Below, piece after piece: positions 42,301-50,697 of a stretch of 64,000 bases of DNA; the stretch's first letter is position 1, and the number at the start of each line of letters is the position of its first letter. Both the position numbers and the translations under genes were made by a program. The notes beneath the pieces were generated by a model that was not told where the DNA came from, made no database searches, and saw nothing but the letters and a program-made list of their open reading frames with translations. This DNA is from Mesobacterium_A hydrothermale (GTDB lineage: Bacteria > Pseudomonadota > Alphaproteobacteria > Rhodobacterales > Rhodobacteraceae): the NCBI RefSeq assembly GCF_035818635.1, contig NZ_JAYLLH010000017.1, forward strand, positions 1 through 64,000, written 5' to 3'.

Positions 42301-44839
42301 CAACACCGTCGATGCGGTCACCATCCCCGAAAAAGATCAGGTCGTTGTTCGCGCCGCCATAAATCGTGTCGTCCAGCGCGCTTCCGTAGAGCGTGTCGTC
42401 ACCGTCGCCCCCTTCCAGCAGGTCACCCGCACCACCGGCATACAGCTCATCATCTCCGGCGTTGCCCCGCAGCGTGCTTCCATAGGTGTTGCCAACCAGC
42501 AAGTCGTTCGACTGCGTGCCGCGCACCTCTTCGATGTTGACGATCAACCGGGAACCGCCCTGTCCGGTCCAGGTCTGCGCGGTCAGATCCAGTTTGAGGC
42601 CAAACGTGGTTTCGGCGCTGGCATCCAGCGTGTCCGTGCCAGTGCCACCGTTCAGGATGTCGATCATCTGACCGTCGCTGTGCACGATCAGGTCGTTGTT
42701 CTGGTCGCCGTTGATCGTATCCAGCCCATCGCCGCCGTAAATCGTGTCGAGCCCCCAACCGCCTTGCAGGTTGTCGCCCGCACCACCCGCACGCAGGATG
42801 TCGTTGCCGTTGTTGCCCTTCAGCGTGGTGCCATAGCTGTTGCCGGTCAGGTCGTCAGCGGCGCCAGTGCCGCGCACCTCTTCGATGTCGCGGATGACCT
42901 CGGTGCCCCCCAGCCCGGTCCAGGTCTCGGCGGTCAGATCCAACGTAATGCCGTGCGTGGTTTCGGCGCTGGCATCCAGCGTATCGGTGCCGGTACCGCC
43001 ATCGATACGGTCGATCAAATCACCGTCCAGATGGATGAACAGATCGTCCTGCGTTCCGCCATACAACACTGCGCGGTCACCGCCGCCCACAAGGGTGTCT
43101 TCGCCCGCATCGCCATAGAGCGTGTCGTAAGAGGTGGAATAGGTGTTGTTGTTGTCAGAGACGTACAAAAGGTCGTCGCCACCGCCGCCTTCGATCCGGT
43201 TCCAAGAGTCATTGCCGGTGATCGTGTCATTCCAGCCAGAGCCGATGACGCGTTGAACCTGGGATACCTGGTCGGTTTCCTGAACGCCGCCGGCTGTGGT
43301 CCGCACTGCAACGCCGGTTGTCAGGTTGATATCCCACCACCCGACAGGCTGACCGTTGCCCGGCCCGGAATAGCTATAGTCGACCCAGTCAAACTGTGTG
43401 CCACCGATGATCGTATCATTGCCAAAGCCGCCCGAGAGCGTGTCGTCTCCGCTGTTACCGACGATCGAGTCGTTGCCATCCCCGCCAAAAATCGAGTCCG
43501 TCCTGCTCTGGCCCAGAATGGTTTCATCAGCGGCAGAACCGGTGATCGTGGAACTGGCATCAAAGCGCGCCGCGATGACCCCTTCGGTTCCGTCCGCGAC
43601 GATCACATTGTCGCGGTAGTCCAGGATCACACTATAAATATCGCCCGTATATGACTCGTAAGAGGCAAGAAGTCGTCCGTCGGTCGCCAGATCAAACTTG
43701 AAATTTTGACCAAAAGGAATCTCGAACAAACCGTCCAAGGACCCACTTTCAGCGTAGAATTGCACGAACACCTGTTGCGTCGTCGTATTGCGATACGAAA
43801 TTGCAAAACCGCCGTTTTTCAGCGCGACAACATCCGGCTCGGCAAAATTGTCGGTGGCATGATTGGCAACCGTTCCGTTCAAGACAACGGTCGTCGCCGG
43901 GTTGTCGCGCACCGCATACCGGATGGCGTCGCTTGACCCGTCGTTGTCGACCCAGACGAATACATAGCCGCCCCCTTCGAGCACAGCAATTTCCGGATCA
44001 GATTCGCGATCTAAGCTGTAGGTCCCAGTCGCAGCGGTGTTCACCAGGTCGGTAACGGGGTCATATCTTCTGACCCTGATCAAAGAGTTCGTGGTCGAGG
44101 TGTAGTCCTCGAAGGCAACCGCGAAAGATCCGTCAGACAGGGCCACGGCATTCGGATCATAGGCCCCGATCACGAAATTCGACGTGTCGCCGTCCGCCCC
44201 GATGACAAGCCCGTCGGCGGCAGTTGTCAGGATATTCAGGTTGGCATCCAGCAGCTTGCCGCGAATTTCGTCTGTTGCACTGTCATCCCATTGATAGGCG
44301 ACGAAAATCTGTCCGCTTGCGTTGCGTGCAATCGACGGCTGGGACACCACGGCGGATGTGGGTTCCAGTTGCACGATTGTGCTGGCGATGACCTGGCTCG
44401 AAGAATCCCGATGTTCGACAACGATGCGTTTGCCAGGGGCGGTGCCATCCTCTGCGACGTAGGCGATATAGAAACCACCATCGTCATCCGCAACAAGCGA
44501 CGCAGAGTTCATGTTGTAATAGCCAGACTGAACCGTCGATATGCTGCTGGGATAGACCCCAATGTTGCTTTGGATTGGCCCGTAGACGTATCCCAAAACA
44601 CTTTCATCGGTCGCGCCAAGTGCGGAAGCATTATAGTCGGTAATCGCAACGATATATTTGCCGTTTGACAGCCCCAGAATGCTGTGATCGTACTGCGCAG
44701 ACCCGTATGATGTTGAACCCGTCGCCTGCTGAATTTCTCCCCCAAGGGTAAGGTGCGTCGGCATCTCGCCATCTCCTTCAATCTGCGTGCCCCACGACGC
44801 CTGTCGCATGACAAAATCTGGTATTTTCAAAAACGCCAT
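39320..44839 (-). CDS. Giant RTX calcium-binding protein with lectin-like C-terminal repeats
   Basis: The 1,839-residue protein has no signal peptide, as expected for type I secretion. Residues 1-430 contain repeats of the form L-x-D/N-G-x-Y/F-x-V/I-A, suggesting a beta-propeller. Residues 440-1010 hold many GGxGxDxLx calcium-binding nonapeptides, arranged in three modules with a period of about 117 residues (each with GGTGxDTLD...W(T/S)GxGG...EVRGT). Residues 1020-1839 are three copies of a 273-residue repeat. Such proteins are secreted by an ABC transporter, fold on meeting Ca2+, and typically act in adhesion or biofilm. No T1SS genes lie in this window. The ORF ends convergently 7 bases from mprF copy 2. 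Confidence 0.9.
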   Translation of the reverse strand: MAFLKIPDFVMRQASWGTQIEGDGEMPTHLTLGGEIQQATGSTSYGSAQYDHSILGLSNGKYIVAITDYNASALGATDESVLGYVYGPIQSNIGVYPSSISTVQSGYYNMNSASLVADDDGGFYIAYVAEDGTAPGKRIVVEHRDSSSQVIASTIVQLEPTSAVVSQPSIARNASGQIFVAYQWDDSATDEIRGKLLDANLNILTTAADGLVIGADGDTSNFVIGAYDPNAVALSDGSFAVAFEDYTSTTNSLIRVRRYDPVTDLVNTAATGTYSLDRESDPEIAVLEGGGYVFVWVDNDGSSDAIRYAVRDNPATTVVLNGTVANHATDNFAEPDVVALKNGGFAISYRNTTTQQVFVQFYAESGSLDGLFEIPFGQNFKFDLATDGRLLASYESYTGDIYSVILDYRDNVIVADGTEGVIAARFDASSTITGSAADETILGQSRTDSIFGGDGNDSIVGNSGDDTLSGGFGNDTIIGGTQFDWVDYSYSGPGNGQPVGWWDINLTTGVAVRTTAGGVQETDQVSQVQRVIGSGWNDTITGNDSWNRIEGGGGDDLLYVSDNNNTYSTSYDTLYGDAGEDTLVGGGDRAVLYGGTQDDLFIHLDGDLIDRIDGGTGTDTLDASAETTHGITLDLTAETWTGLGGTEVIRDIEEVRGTGAADDLTGNSYGTTLKGNNGNDILRAGGAGDNLQGGWGLDTIYGGDGLDTINGDQNNDLIVHSDGQMIDILNGGTGTDTLDASAETTFGLKLDLTAQTWTGQGGSRLIVNIEEVRGTQSNDLLVGNTYGSTLRGNAGDDELYAGGAGDLLEGGDGDDTLYGSALDDTIYGGANNDLIFFGDGDRIDGVDGGTGIDTLDISQEGIHAVTVNLETEVWSGNGGSRFIRGIEVFRGTRADDDITASDDGSTLRGERGEDSLRGGSGADSLDGGIDNDLLLGNAGNDTLRGGAGNDTMNGGSDADLVVYSGKRDEFALSRDASGTVFVEDLNLANGDEGLDELTGIERIRFADDEIITASIADRSFGETGVVSMTDAALTVTLQRSYDNPVALAFVMTENGVQPVNARITDVTGDQLTMFLQEPNNEDGIHGVESVAYMIVEEGSWELPDGRLLEAGLLNSNKLSPSGFESVTFATEFGATPVVFSQVQSFNGSDFVTTRQRASDSDGFELTMQEEEAGNGGVHATETLGWVALDAGTSNIAGFQLSAWQAGGVTDATTTLNTPVAHESPVDFIANLSSFRGADPVWARGTASTNSSVSLSAEEDDSSDSETLHNRAETANVMAFDGSRTLAQVARQTILETGTVTLTSNGQQIALKRAFENPVALAFVMSENGVQPVNVRITDVASDTLTMFLQEPNNEDGIHGAEDVAYVVIEAGNWVLPDGTLVEAGLFNSNQLSSSGFEDVAFTTAFDAPPVVLSQVQSYNGVDFVVTHQNRTSANSFSVAMEEEEAGNSGYHTTESIGWFAIEAGSGSIGGFDWIAGNANGVTHADHTIALPGTFSGPVDYVAGLTSKNGNDSAWARGSSTTPGSITLSVEEDTSSDAETSHVAPEQIDYFAFEGSNVVEALPLSHVMETGSVSLAHSSSTVTLQRSYENPVAMAFVMSENGAAPVTARITQVAGNQLTIFLQEPGNEDGIHAAEDVAFVVVESGSWVLEDGKRLQADTFQTSLLTSAGFADVTYTSSFDEAPVVLSQVQTNNGADFVTTRQRDATVNGVRLALQEEEAQNAGKHALETVGWIAIEQGSGQIGDFEWIAGRVGNVTDTGGGPLWAQGLSDDAEFVASLSTFNGADPAWARGSGATMNSLTLSVEEDTSADAETTHIGEDVDYFAFATASTVSGYDVNLFV
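39323..41780 (-). repeat. Three tandem ~820-bp (273-codon) repeats in the RTX gene
   Basis: Units begin at about 41780, 40962 and 40142 (minus strand), each with ETGxVxL and NPVA-AFVM-ENG. Within each unit three sub-repeats can be seen: one with FLQEPxNEDGIH, one with the QVQxxNGxDFV motif and QEEEAxNxGxHxxE, and one with WARGxxxTxxSxxLSxEED. The sub-repeats share a P-V ... G-x-D/P-x-V ... E-E/P ... H-x-x-E pattern reminiscent of H-type lectin domains, giving about nine modules in all. Confidence 0.8.
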
Positions 44840-45389
44840 GATCGCGCCACCGCAAGGGAGTCACGGTCTAGTTAATCCCGTTCAGGATATTTGATCGATA
44901 TCGACAAACAACCTTTTTTTGCCACAATTCAGAGGAGATGCGCCCGCTCGGCAACCTGACGTGGGGGAAGGTGCTACAGGTCGGATCGCGCCGCCGCAGT
45001 CGGATTTCGCTTGGCGCCGGACATCGGCGATGGCGTCAGTCTGGCCCATTTGCGCGGCGGTTTGGCGCGATGCCCCGCAAGATCAACGCCGCCGAACAAG
45101 TGTTCGACCTGCCTGGAGGTGATGCACAGACTGTCTGATGATGAGGGTGAGCGCCCCGAAGCCGCAGCAGGCAAAGTGCCGCGCCGGCGTCGAACCCGAT
45201 CGGGACAAAGGGGGTCGGGTTCCTGGAGCGATCCGCGCCACTTGCAGATTGTTTGCAGTTCGGAAACAAACCGATTTTTGGTCCAGGCAAGTCCGGAAGT
45301 ACCTGGTCTGCCGACGTGCGGTGATCGGCGTACTGCACCAGAATGGTGCCCTGCAAAGAAAAGCCAGAAATCAAAAGTATTTTAAAATT
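44840..45389. other. 550-base gap upstream of the RTX gene
   Basis: This includes the RTX promoter region (AT-rich, with GATATC/GATCGAT palindromic sequence near 44892-44905). Beyond about 44940 short open frames occur on both strands, but none looks like a real protein. A decayed gene is possible. Confidence 0.5.
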
Positions 45390-45408
45390 TCAGGGCGTTA
45401 GCCCCTGA
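45390..45408 (-). terminator. Terminator after the 30-codon ORF
   Basis: TCAGGG / CCCTGA stem with a 7-base loop, starting 6 bases after the small ORF stop and followed on the minus strand by AATTTT. Confidence 0.6.
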
Positions 45409-45413
45409 CTGGT

Positions 45414-45506
45414 TCAGTCCAGTGAAACCGGTGATTCGCTGTTGTTGCCGCCAAAAACCGCCAGATCCAAAGCTGCAACCGCTGCCATGCCGATGAGGAA
45501 GATCAT
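45414..45506 (-). CDS. 30-residue single-helix membrane protein (small ORF)
   Basis: An ATG at 45506, preceded by AAGGAATAAGG, opens a frame of 30 codons: MIFLIGMAAVAALDLAVFGG, then a short polar tail with two Asn and ending in SLD. It would be one membrane helix with a small charged end. A hairpin with a U-tract follows at once, making a complete monocistronic unit. No family is recognised. The good ribosome site, hydrophobic composition and terminator together support it. Confidence 0.5.
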   Translation of the reverse strand: MIFLIGMAAVAALDLAVFGGNNSESPVSLD

Positions 45507-45689
45507 TACCTTATTCCTTCTCAATTCGGCCCCCACGAACTTGATAGGAAAAAGGCGGAAATGTGGCAAGCAAAAGACGCGCTTTTGCCGTATTTGGCAG
45601 GCTTTGCCTTATTTTCGTCCCGGTCACTAATAAAAAGCCGATTCTTCGGAAACATTGTCGCTTTTTTCGAAACGCTTCAAGCAAAACTT

Positions 45690-45716
45690 GCCCAGATTCG
45701 CGATTCGAATCTGGGC
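45690..45716 (-). terminator. Terminator after the MFS gene
   Basis: A perfect 11-bp inverted repeat (GCCCAGATTCG / CGAATCTGGGC) with a 5-base loop, starting about 30 bases past the MFS stop codon and followed on the minus strand by AAGTTTTG. Confidence 0.7.
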
Positions 45717-45746
45717 GCGAACCGGGCAATTGGGGCAGCGAGTGCC

Positions 45747-46952
45747 TTAATTGGGCTGGGGCTCGACCTTGCGAAGGTACAGCATGAACCCAAGTGCAAG
45801 GACCGCTTCGACCAGCACACCGGCATAAAGCGGCAGTGGCGTGCCATCAAAGGCCAGGCCCACCGGCACGGCAAGCACCACCGCGACGACCGTCGCAACC
45901 GCACCAATCACGCTGGCCGCCATCCCCGCGATATGGCCCATCGGCTCCATCGCGATGGCGTTGATGTTGCCGATGGTCATCCCCGCCTGGAAAAACAACG
46001 CGGTCTGCCAGACCACAAAGGCGGCAAAGGCCGCGGTGCCGCTGATCCCCGACAACCACAGCAACACCATCCCCCCCGACAGTCCGACCTGAACCGCCAG
46101 CGTGACCGTCACCAGGAACCGCATGCCCAACCGCACCACCAATGCCGCATTCAGAAAGCTGGCGGTTCCGGCAATGATGGCGATTCCGCCAAACCACATG
46201 GGAAAGCTGTCGGCGCGGCCAAAACTGATGTCAAACACCTGTTGCGTGGTCGAGATGATGGTGAACAGCATCGCGAAACACAGCGATTGTACCAGGATCG
46301 AAATGCGGACAACGCGATGGGCGAACAGCTCTGCCACGGCCGCGCGCAAGGCAGACAGCCGGAACGGGCGTCGGTTTTCAGGCGCCAGCGTTTCCGGCAG
46401 CCGCAGCGACATCCAGATCGCGATGATCAGGGCGAAAATGACAAAGGCCACGAAAACGCCGCGCCAACCGGCCACGGTGATGATCCCCGCGCCGATGGTC
46501 GGGGCCATGGCGGGCACAAGGGTAAACACCATCATCACAAAGGACATGATCCGCGCCATCCCGCGTCCGGCGTAAAGATCGCGGATGATCGCCAGCGCCA
46601 CAACGCGCGGGCCCGCTGCCCCCAATCCCTGCACCAACCGCGCAACCAGCAGCATTTCAAGCGACTGGGCAAACGCCGCCGCCGCCGCCGCAAGGCAATA
46701 CAGCAACACACCGCCCAGAATCACCGGTTTGCGCCCGAACGTATCCGACAGCGGCCCCGTGAACAGCGTGCCCACGCCCATACCAAGGATAAAAACTGTG
46801 ACCACCAGTTGTGTGCGGTTCAGCGCCCCGGGCGTCAGGGTTGCCCCGATTTCCGGGAACGCCGGCAACATGGCATCGGTCGAAAAGGCGATGGTGGCGA
46901 ACATCATCGCGACCAATGCGATGAATTCGACCCGGGACATGCGCTGAGACAT
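45747..46952 (-). CDS. Bcr/CflA family drug efflux MFS transporter
   Basis: The 401-residue protein has 12 predicted helices and typical motifs of the Bcr/CflA group: STDAMLPAFPEIGATL in helix 1, the MFS motif GPLSDTFGRKPVILGG between helices 2 and 3, and the motif-C-like RLVQGLGAAGPRVVALAIIRDL. Such pumps expel drugs or sulfur-containing amino acids by proton antiport. The ATG at 46952 is preceded by AGGAG at seven bases. A later ATG four codons on is a weaker choice. The gene is monocistronic, with its own terminator. Confidence 0.92.
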   Translation of the reverse strand: MSQRMSRVEFIALVAMMFATIAFSTDAMLPAFPEIGATLTPGALNRTQLVVTVFILGMGVGTLFTGPLSDTFGRKPVILGGVLLYCLAAAAAAFAQSLEMLLVARLVQGLGAAGPRVVALAIIRDLYAGRGMARIMSFVMMVFTLVPAMAPTIGAGIITVAGWRGVFVAFVIFALIIAIWMSLRLPETLAPENRRPFRLSALRAAVAELFAHRVVRISILVQSLCFAMLFTIISTTQQVFDISFGRADSFPMWFGGIAIIAGTASFLNAALVVRLGMRFLVTVTLAVQVGLSGGMVLLWLSGISGTAAFAAFVVWQTALFFQAGMTIGNINAIAMEPMGHIAGMAASVIGAVATVVAVVLAVPVGLAFDGTPLPLYAGVLVEAVLALGFMLYLRKVEPQPN

Positions 46953-47012
46953 CTGGCCGCTCCTAGGGGAATGCCAAGGGCCTATCCCGCCGATGATCCG
47001 GGCACAAGCGCC

Positions 47013-47378
47013 TCAGGGCGCTTTGGGCGAATCTTCCGGAGCGTCATCCTCGTTCGCGGGCGGTTCGGGGTTGGCCAGCATTGCCATCAGGCTGTCGACA
47101 TGTTCCTCGCGCTTGCGCATGGCAAAGGCGCCGAACTGCTGGACGGCGGCCACGAACACCCCAAGCCCCAGAAAGATAAAGATGGTGGTGCCGATCTTGC
47201 CGGCAGCTGTCGCGGGAACAAGGTTGCCGTAACCCACGGTGGACAGGGTCACGACGGTAAAGAAATAGCTGTCCAGGTGGCTCCAGCCCTCGACCCAGGC
47301 GAAATACAACGTCCCGCTCAAGATGATCAGCACCAGCGTCGCAACCAACGTCAGCGCCCGCAACCAGGTCTTCGTCAT
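47013..47378 (-). CDS. Small two-helix potassium channel protein
   Basis: The 121-residue protein has two transmembrane helices flanking a pore loop with the selectivity filter TLSTVGYGNLVPAT (about residues 44-57), and a proline- and acid-rich cytoplasmic tail. This is the Ion_trans_2 (KcsA-like) design without a regulatory RCK domain. It would form tetramers in the inner membrane and conduct K+. It overlaps the preceding small gene by four bases (ATGA). Confidence 0.88.
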   Translation of the reverse strand: MTKTWLRALTLVATLVLIILSGTLYFAWVEGWSHLDSYFFTVVTLSTVGYGNLVPATAAGKIGTTIFIFLGLGVFVAAVQQFGAFAMRKREEHVDSLMAMLANPEPPANEDDAPEDSPKAP

Positions 47379-47617
47379 GTACGTGCCAGCCCCATGCTGT
47401 TCCGGGTGGCCAACAGCCAGCCCAAGGCGATCCTCACCAGAAGTTCCCGCGTGCGTACCGGGTACAGCACAAAATTCAACACCCCGAGACTATGGCGCGC
47501 CATCGGCGTCACCAGGTGGAAATCGTTGTCCTCGCACGGTTCGACCCGGACCGCCGGGCCCGCCACGGCAAGGCCACGGGCGGCCAGCAGGTCTCTCGGT
47601 GGCAGGGGTGTGGGCAT
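47375..47617 (-). CDS. Conserved-looking 80-residue protein of unknown function
   Basis: The product has a basic C-terminal amphipathic region (VLYPVRTRELLVRIALGWLLATRNS) after a short N-terminal domain containing AVRVEPCEDNDFHLVTP. No family is recognised. It lies between the DsbA-like gene (7-base gap) and the K+ channel gene (overlap), so the three probably form one operon. Confidence 0.6.
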   Translation of the reverse strand: MPTPLPPRDLLAARGLAVAGPAVRVEPCEDNDFHLVTPMARHSLGVLNFVLYPVRTRELLVRIALGWLLATRNSMGLART

Positions 47618-47624
47618 CTTCGGT

Positions 47625-48257
47625 TCAGGCCTGCTCTGCCAGTTCGTCCAGAACCTTCAGCCACAGCGCGGTCGGCTGGGCGCCGGGCACCGCGTGCTGC
47701 CCCGCCACGATGACCGTCGGCACGCTGGTCACCCCCATGCCGCGCGCTGCCGCGTCGCGATCGACAATCTCTCGCACGTCGGCGTCAGAGCGCAGCAGGC
47801 GCTGGATCATCGCCGCGTCCAACCCGGCACTGTCCGCGATATCGGCCAACACCTCGGCGTCACCGATGTTGCGGCCGTCCTTGAAATAGGCACGATAGAG
47901 CATCGAGACCACGGCGGTCTGCCGCCCCTCGATGCCGGCCCAGTGAATCAGGCGATGGGCGTCCAGCGTATTGGGCGTGACCGAGATCTGGTCCAGGTTT
48001 ATGTCCAACCCGGCCTCCTTGGCCTTTTCGATCACCGGAAGGTAGGCCTCGACCGCGCCTTTCTGACCGCCGAACTTGGTCTCCAGATAGCTGCGCCGAT
48101 CCATGCCGTCTTTCGGCATGTCGGGATTCAACTGGAACGGATGCCACGCCAGGATGAACGGATGATCCGGCCGCTGCTCCAGCGCACGATCAAGAAAGGC
48201 CTTGCCGATATAGCACCAGGGGCAAATCGGGTCTGCAAGTATGTCGAGTTTGACCAT
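47625..48257 (-). CDS. DsbA-family oxidoreductase (FrnE-like)
   Basis: The 210-residue protein has the thioredoxin-type CxxC near the N-terminus (DPICPWCYIGKAFLDRAL, about residues 8-25) and the cis-proline region MGVTSVPTVIVAGQHAVPGAQP. It lacks a signal peptide and so acts in the cytoplasm, like FrnE/2-hydroxychromene-2-carboxylate isomerase relatives. It is the first gene of the small operon leading to the K+ channel. Confidence 0.92.
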   Translation of the reverse strand: MVKLDILADPICPWCYIGKAFLDRALEQRPDHPFILAWHPFQLNPDMPKDGMDRRSYLETKFGGQKGAVEAYLPVIEKAKEAGLDINLDQISVTPNTLDAHRLIHWAGIEGRQTAVVSMLYRAYFKDGRNIGDAEVLADIADSAGLDAAMIQRLLRSDADVREIVDRDAAARGMGVTSVPTVIVAGQHAVPGAQPTALWLKVLDELAEQA

Positions 48258-48353
48258 GTCGGGATCCTTCGGGTTTGATGCGGTGTATCAGGTCACCGCG
48301 GGTTTGAGAACACGGCAGCGACGGACGTGTCCGGTACGCGCCCGCGGCCTCAC

Positions 48354-48402
48354 CATCTTGCCGGAAATATCCCGGGGGGTATGGGGGGCTGGCCCCCGAT
48401 GT
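48354..48402 (-). repeat. Intergenic hairpin element, copy 1
   Basis: Read on the minus strand: GGGGGCCAGCCCCC, a short spacer, then ACCCCCCGGGATATTT followed by CCGGCAAGATG. It matches the copy at 59216-59282 in both hairpin and tail. Similar hairpin-plus-tail sequences are frequent between genes in Rhodobacteraceae and probably act as transcription ends or mRNA stabilisers. Here it lies after the acyl-CoA ligase gene. Confidence 0.6.
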
Positions 48403-48492
48403 TCGCGGCGCGCACATGCCGATGGAACGTCGGGCAAGGGCGATGGCAACGCGATCCCCCGACCGGTCGGACCGCAGACGCGATCCGAACCG

Positions 48493-50007
48493 TCAGGTGT
48501 CGCGTCGCCACAACGCCTTCAGCTTCTGGCGCAACAGCTTGCCGTTTGGATTGCGCGGCAGCGCGTCCAGATGCACCCAGATCCGCGGCTGCTTGTACCG
48601 CGCCAGGCGCTCTTCTGCCCAGGCCGCCAGTTCCGCCTCCTCAAGCGGCGCCGGCCCGGTGTAGAACGCCGCGATCAGGCGGACGTCCTCCTTGATCTCG
48701 ACATCCGTGGCGCCAACCTCGGTGATGCCGGGATGGCCCGCCAGGGCATGTTCAACCTCCAGCGGCGACACGCGGTAGCCGCCGGCATTCATCATGTCGT
48801 CGGCCCGACCCAGGTAGGTGACCACGCCATCGGCATCCATCATCCCCTGATCACCGGTCAGGTACCAGTCGCCCCGGAACTTCTCGGCCGTAGCCTCGGG
48901 CGCACCGACATAGCTCAGCATCAACCCCGGGTCGCGGCGGTCGATCGCGATCACGCCGGGTTCGCCCAGCGGCACCGGCCCGTCGTCACCCAGGATCGCC
49001 ACCCGCCGCCCGGTCTGCACCCGGCCCAGCGTGCCGGGCACGGTGGGATGATCCGGTGATGACGAGATGAAGGTTGAACACTCCGACATGCCGTAGGCTT
49101 CGAAAATCGGCGTACCGGTGGCCGCAAGCCAATCCGCCCGGATATGTTCAGACAGTTTTTCACCTGCCGCCAGCCCGTGCCGCAGTTTGGGCAGGGGCAT
49201 GACCGGCTGTTTCAGGATGTTGCGGTACACCCCAGGCGCTGCGGCCAGGATCGTGGCATCGTTGCGCGCCAACAGAAGCGGCAGCTGCGCATGGTCGATA
49301 CCCGCCGCAGGGATCAGCGCGGTTGCGCCCATGGTCCAGGGATCCATCAGCCCGGTGCCCAGCGTATAGGTCCAGTTGAACGCCCCCGCGTGCAGCAGCC
49401 GGTCGTCGGCACCCAGCCCGTACCAGCCCTGCATCATCATCTGCCGGGCCCATATTGCCCGATGGGCATGCCCCACGGCGCGCGGAATGCCCGAGGTGCC
49501 AGAGGTGTAGATGATATAGGCCAGCCGGTTCGGATCGCCCAGGTCCCAGTCGGCGGGCGGCAGATCGCGCCAGCGCTGCATCTGCCCCTGGGTGAACACC
49601 GGCAGCTCTGTGTCCGGACAGGCCACGCCATCGCCGCGCAGCACCGCTTTGGGTTGCAGGTGATCCAGGATGCCCTGCACTTCGTGTTCGGTCAGTTGCG
49701 ACGACGTCGGCACCGGCACGATGCCCACGGAAATCGCCCCCAGGTAGGCGACGGGGAAATCCACCGTATTGCCCAGCCGCATCAGCAGCACGTCGCCGGG
49801 GGTCATCCCGGCGGCCAGCAGCCCGGCGCCGGTTCCCCGGACTGCCGCGATCAGCCGGGCATAGCTCCAACGTTCGGCGCCAGACAGGCGCAGCACCGAC
49901 AGCGCGATCTTGTCTGGGGTGGCTTCGCCCGCCGCCAACACGTGGGCGGCAAGGTTGAATGGTGCGGGGCAGGGCGGATGCGCCCCTTGATCGAATATGG
50001 ACAGCAT
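48493..50007 (-). CDS. Acyl-CoA synthetase / AMP-dependent ligase
   Basis: The 504-residue enzyme has the adenylation motifs YIIYTSGTSGIPRAVGHAHR (P-loop), IFEAYGMSECSTF, YLTGDQGMMDADGVVTYLGRADDMMNAGGYRVSP, and the C-terminal catalytic lysine region PRNPNGKLLRQKL. It belongs to the ligase group that includes benzoate-CoA and short or medium acyl-CoA ligases and activates a carboxylate with ATP and CoA. The start at 50007 (MLSIFDQG) is chosen. A GTG seven codons upstream is possible. It is divergent from an XRE-cupin regulator that probably controls it. Confidence 0.9.
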   Translation of the reverse strand: MLSIFDQGAHPPCPAPFNLAAHVLAAGEATPDKIALSVLRLSGAERWSYARLIAAVRGTGAGLLAAGMTPGDVLLMRLGNTVDFPVAYLGAISVGIVPVPTSSQLTEHEVQGILDHLQPKAVLRGDGVACPDTELPVFTQGQMQRWRDLPPADWDLGDPNRLAYIIYTSGTSGIPRAVGHAHRAIWARQMMMQGWYGLGADDRLLHAGAFNWTYTLGTGLMDPWTMGATALIPAAGIDHAQLPLLLARNDATILAAAPGVYRNILKQPVMPLPKLRHGLAAGEKLSEHIRADWLAATGTPIFEAYGMSECSTFISSSPDHPTVPGTLGRVQTGRRVAILGDDGPVPLGEPGVIAIDRRDPGLMLSYVGAPEATAEKFRGDWYLTGDQGMMDADGVVTYLGRADDMMNAGGYRVSPLEVEHALAGHPGITEVGATDVEIKEDVRLIAAFYTGPAPLEEAELAAWAEERLARYKQPRIWVHLDALPRNPNGKLLRQKLKALWRRDT

Positions 50008-50073
50008 GGCTTTGGCGTAGCCGCGCACCGCCGCAGTTGCAAGAGCCGGGACACGGCCTTATAGACCGCGGGC

Positions 50074-50697
50074 ATGAGCGAAAACGACCCCCGTTCCCTG
50101 ATCCGCATCGCGCGCGAGGATGGCGGCACCGACACCGGTGAACCGTTAGATTTGGGCGCGCGCGTCCGCGACCTGCGCAAGGCGCAGGGCTGGACCATGG
50201 AACAGGCGGCGAAACAGGCCGGGCTGGCGCGGTCTACCTTGTCCAAGATCGAAAACGGTCAGATGTCGCCAACCTATGACGCCCTGAAGAAACTGGCCGA
50301 AGGGTTGCAGATCAGCGTACCGCAGTTGTTTACCCCGCCGCAGCGCGACCAGATCAACGGGCGGATGGGCGTGACCCGCAGCGGCGAGGGCGCGCAACAC
50401 GCCACCGCCACCTATGAGCACGAATTGCTGGCGGAAACCCTGAGCAAGAAGCAGATGCTGCCCTATCGCACCCGCGTGCGGGCGCGCACGCTGGACGAAT
50501 TCGATGGCTGGGTACGCCACGACGGAGAAGAGTTCCTCTACGTGCTGACGGGGGTGGTGCGGCTTTATACCGAATTCTACGAACCGGTAGACATGCGTCG
50601 CGGGGACAGCGCCTATTACGACGCGGCCATGGGGCATAACGTGGTGTCTGTCAGCCCCGACGATGCAACGATCCTGTGGGTGACATCGCTGGTGTGA
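50074..50697 (+). CDS. XRE family regulator with C-terminal cupin domain
   Basis: The 207-residue protein has a helix-turn-helix (about residues 27-85: LGARVRDLRKAQGWTMEQAAKQAGLARSTLSKIENGQMSPTYDALKKLAEGL) and a cupin sensor (about 125-205, HDGEEFLYVLTGVVRLYTEFYEPVDMRRGDSAYYDAAMGHNVVS). The family senses small metabolites and controls neighbouring catabolic genes. Here the divergent acyl-CoA ligase is the likely target. A 40-residue N-terminal extension precedes the HTH. Confidence 0.92.
   Translation: MSENDPRSLIRIAREDGGTDTGEPLDLGARVRDLRKAQGWTMEQAAKQAGLARSTLSKIENGQMSPTYDALKKLAEGLQISVPQLFTPPQRDQINGRMGVTRSGEGAQHATATYEHELLAETLSKKQMLPYRTRVRARTLDEFDGWVRHDGEEFLYVLTGVVRLYTEFYEPVDMRRGDSAYYDAAMGHNVVSVSPDDATILWVTSLV

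Noticed and set aside
41980..43520. Repetitive DNA resembling a tandem or CRISPR-like array
   Set aside because: The repeats are coding RTX nonapeptides in frame, of varying spacing and without spacers.
42251..43654. Open frame of 467 codons inside the RTX gene on the plus strand
   Set aside because: Shadow of the repetitive RTX coding sequence; its repeats mirror those of the real gene.
45561..48278. Open frame of 905 codons on the plus strand
   Set aside because: It runs antisense through the MFS, K+ channel, hypothetical and DsbA genes and has no plausible protein content (His/Arg-rich).
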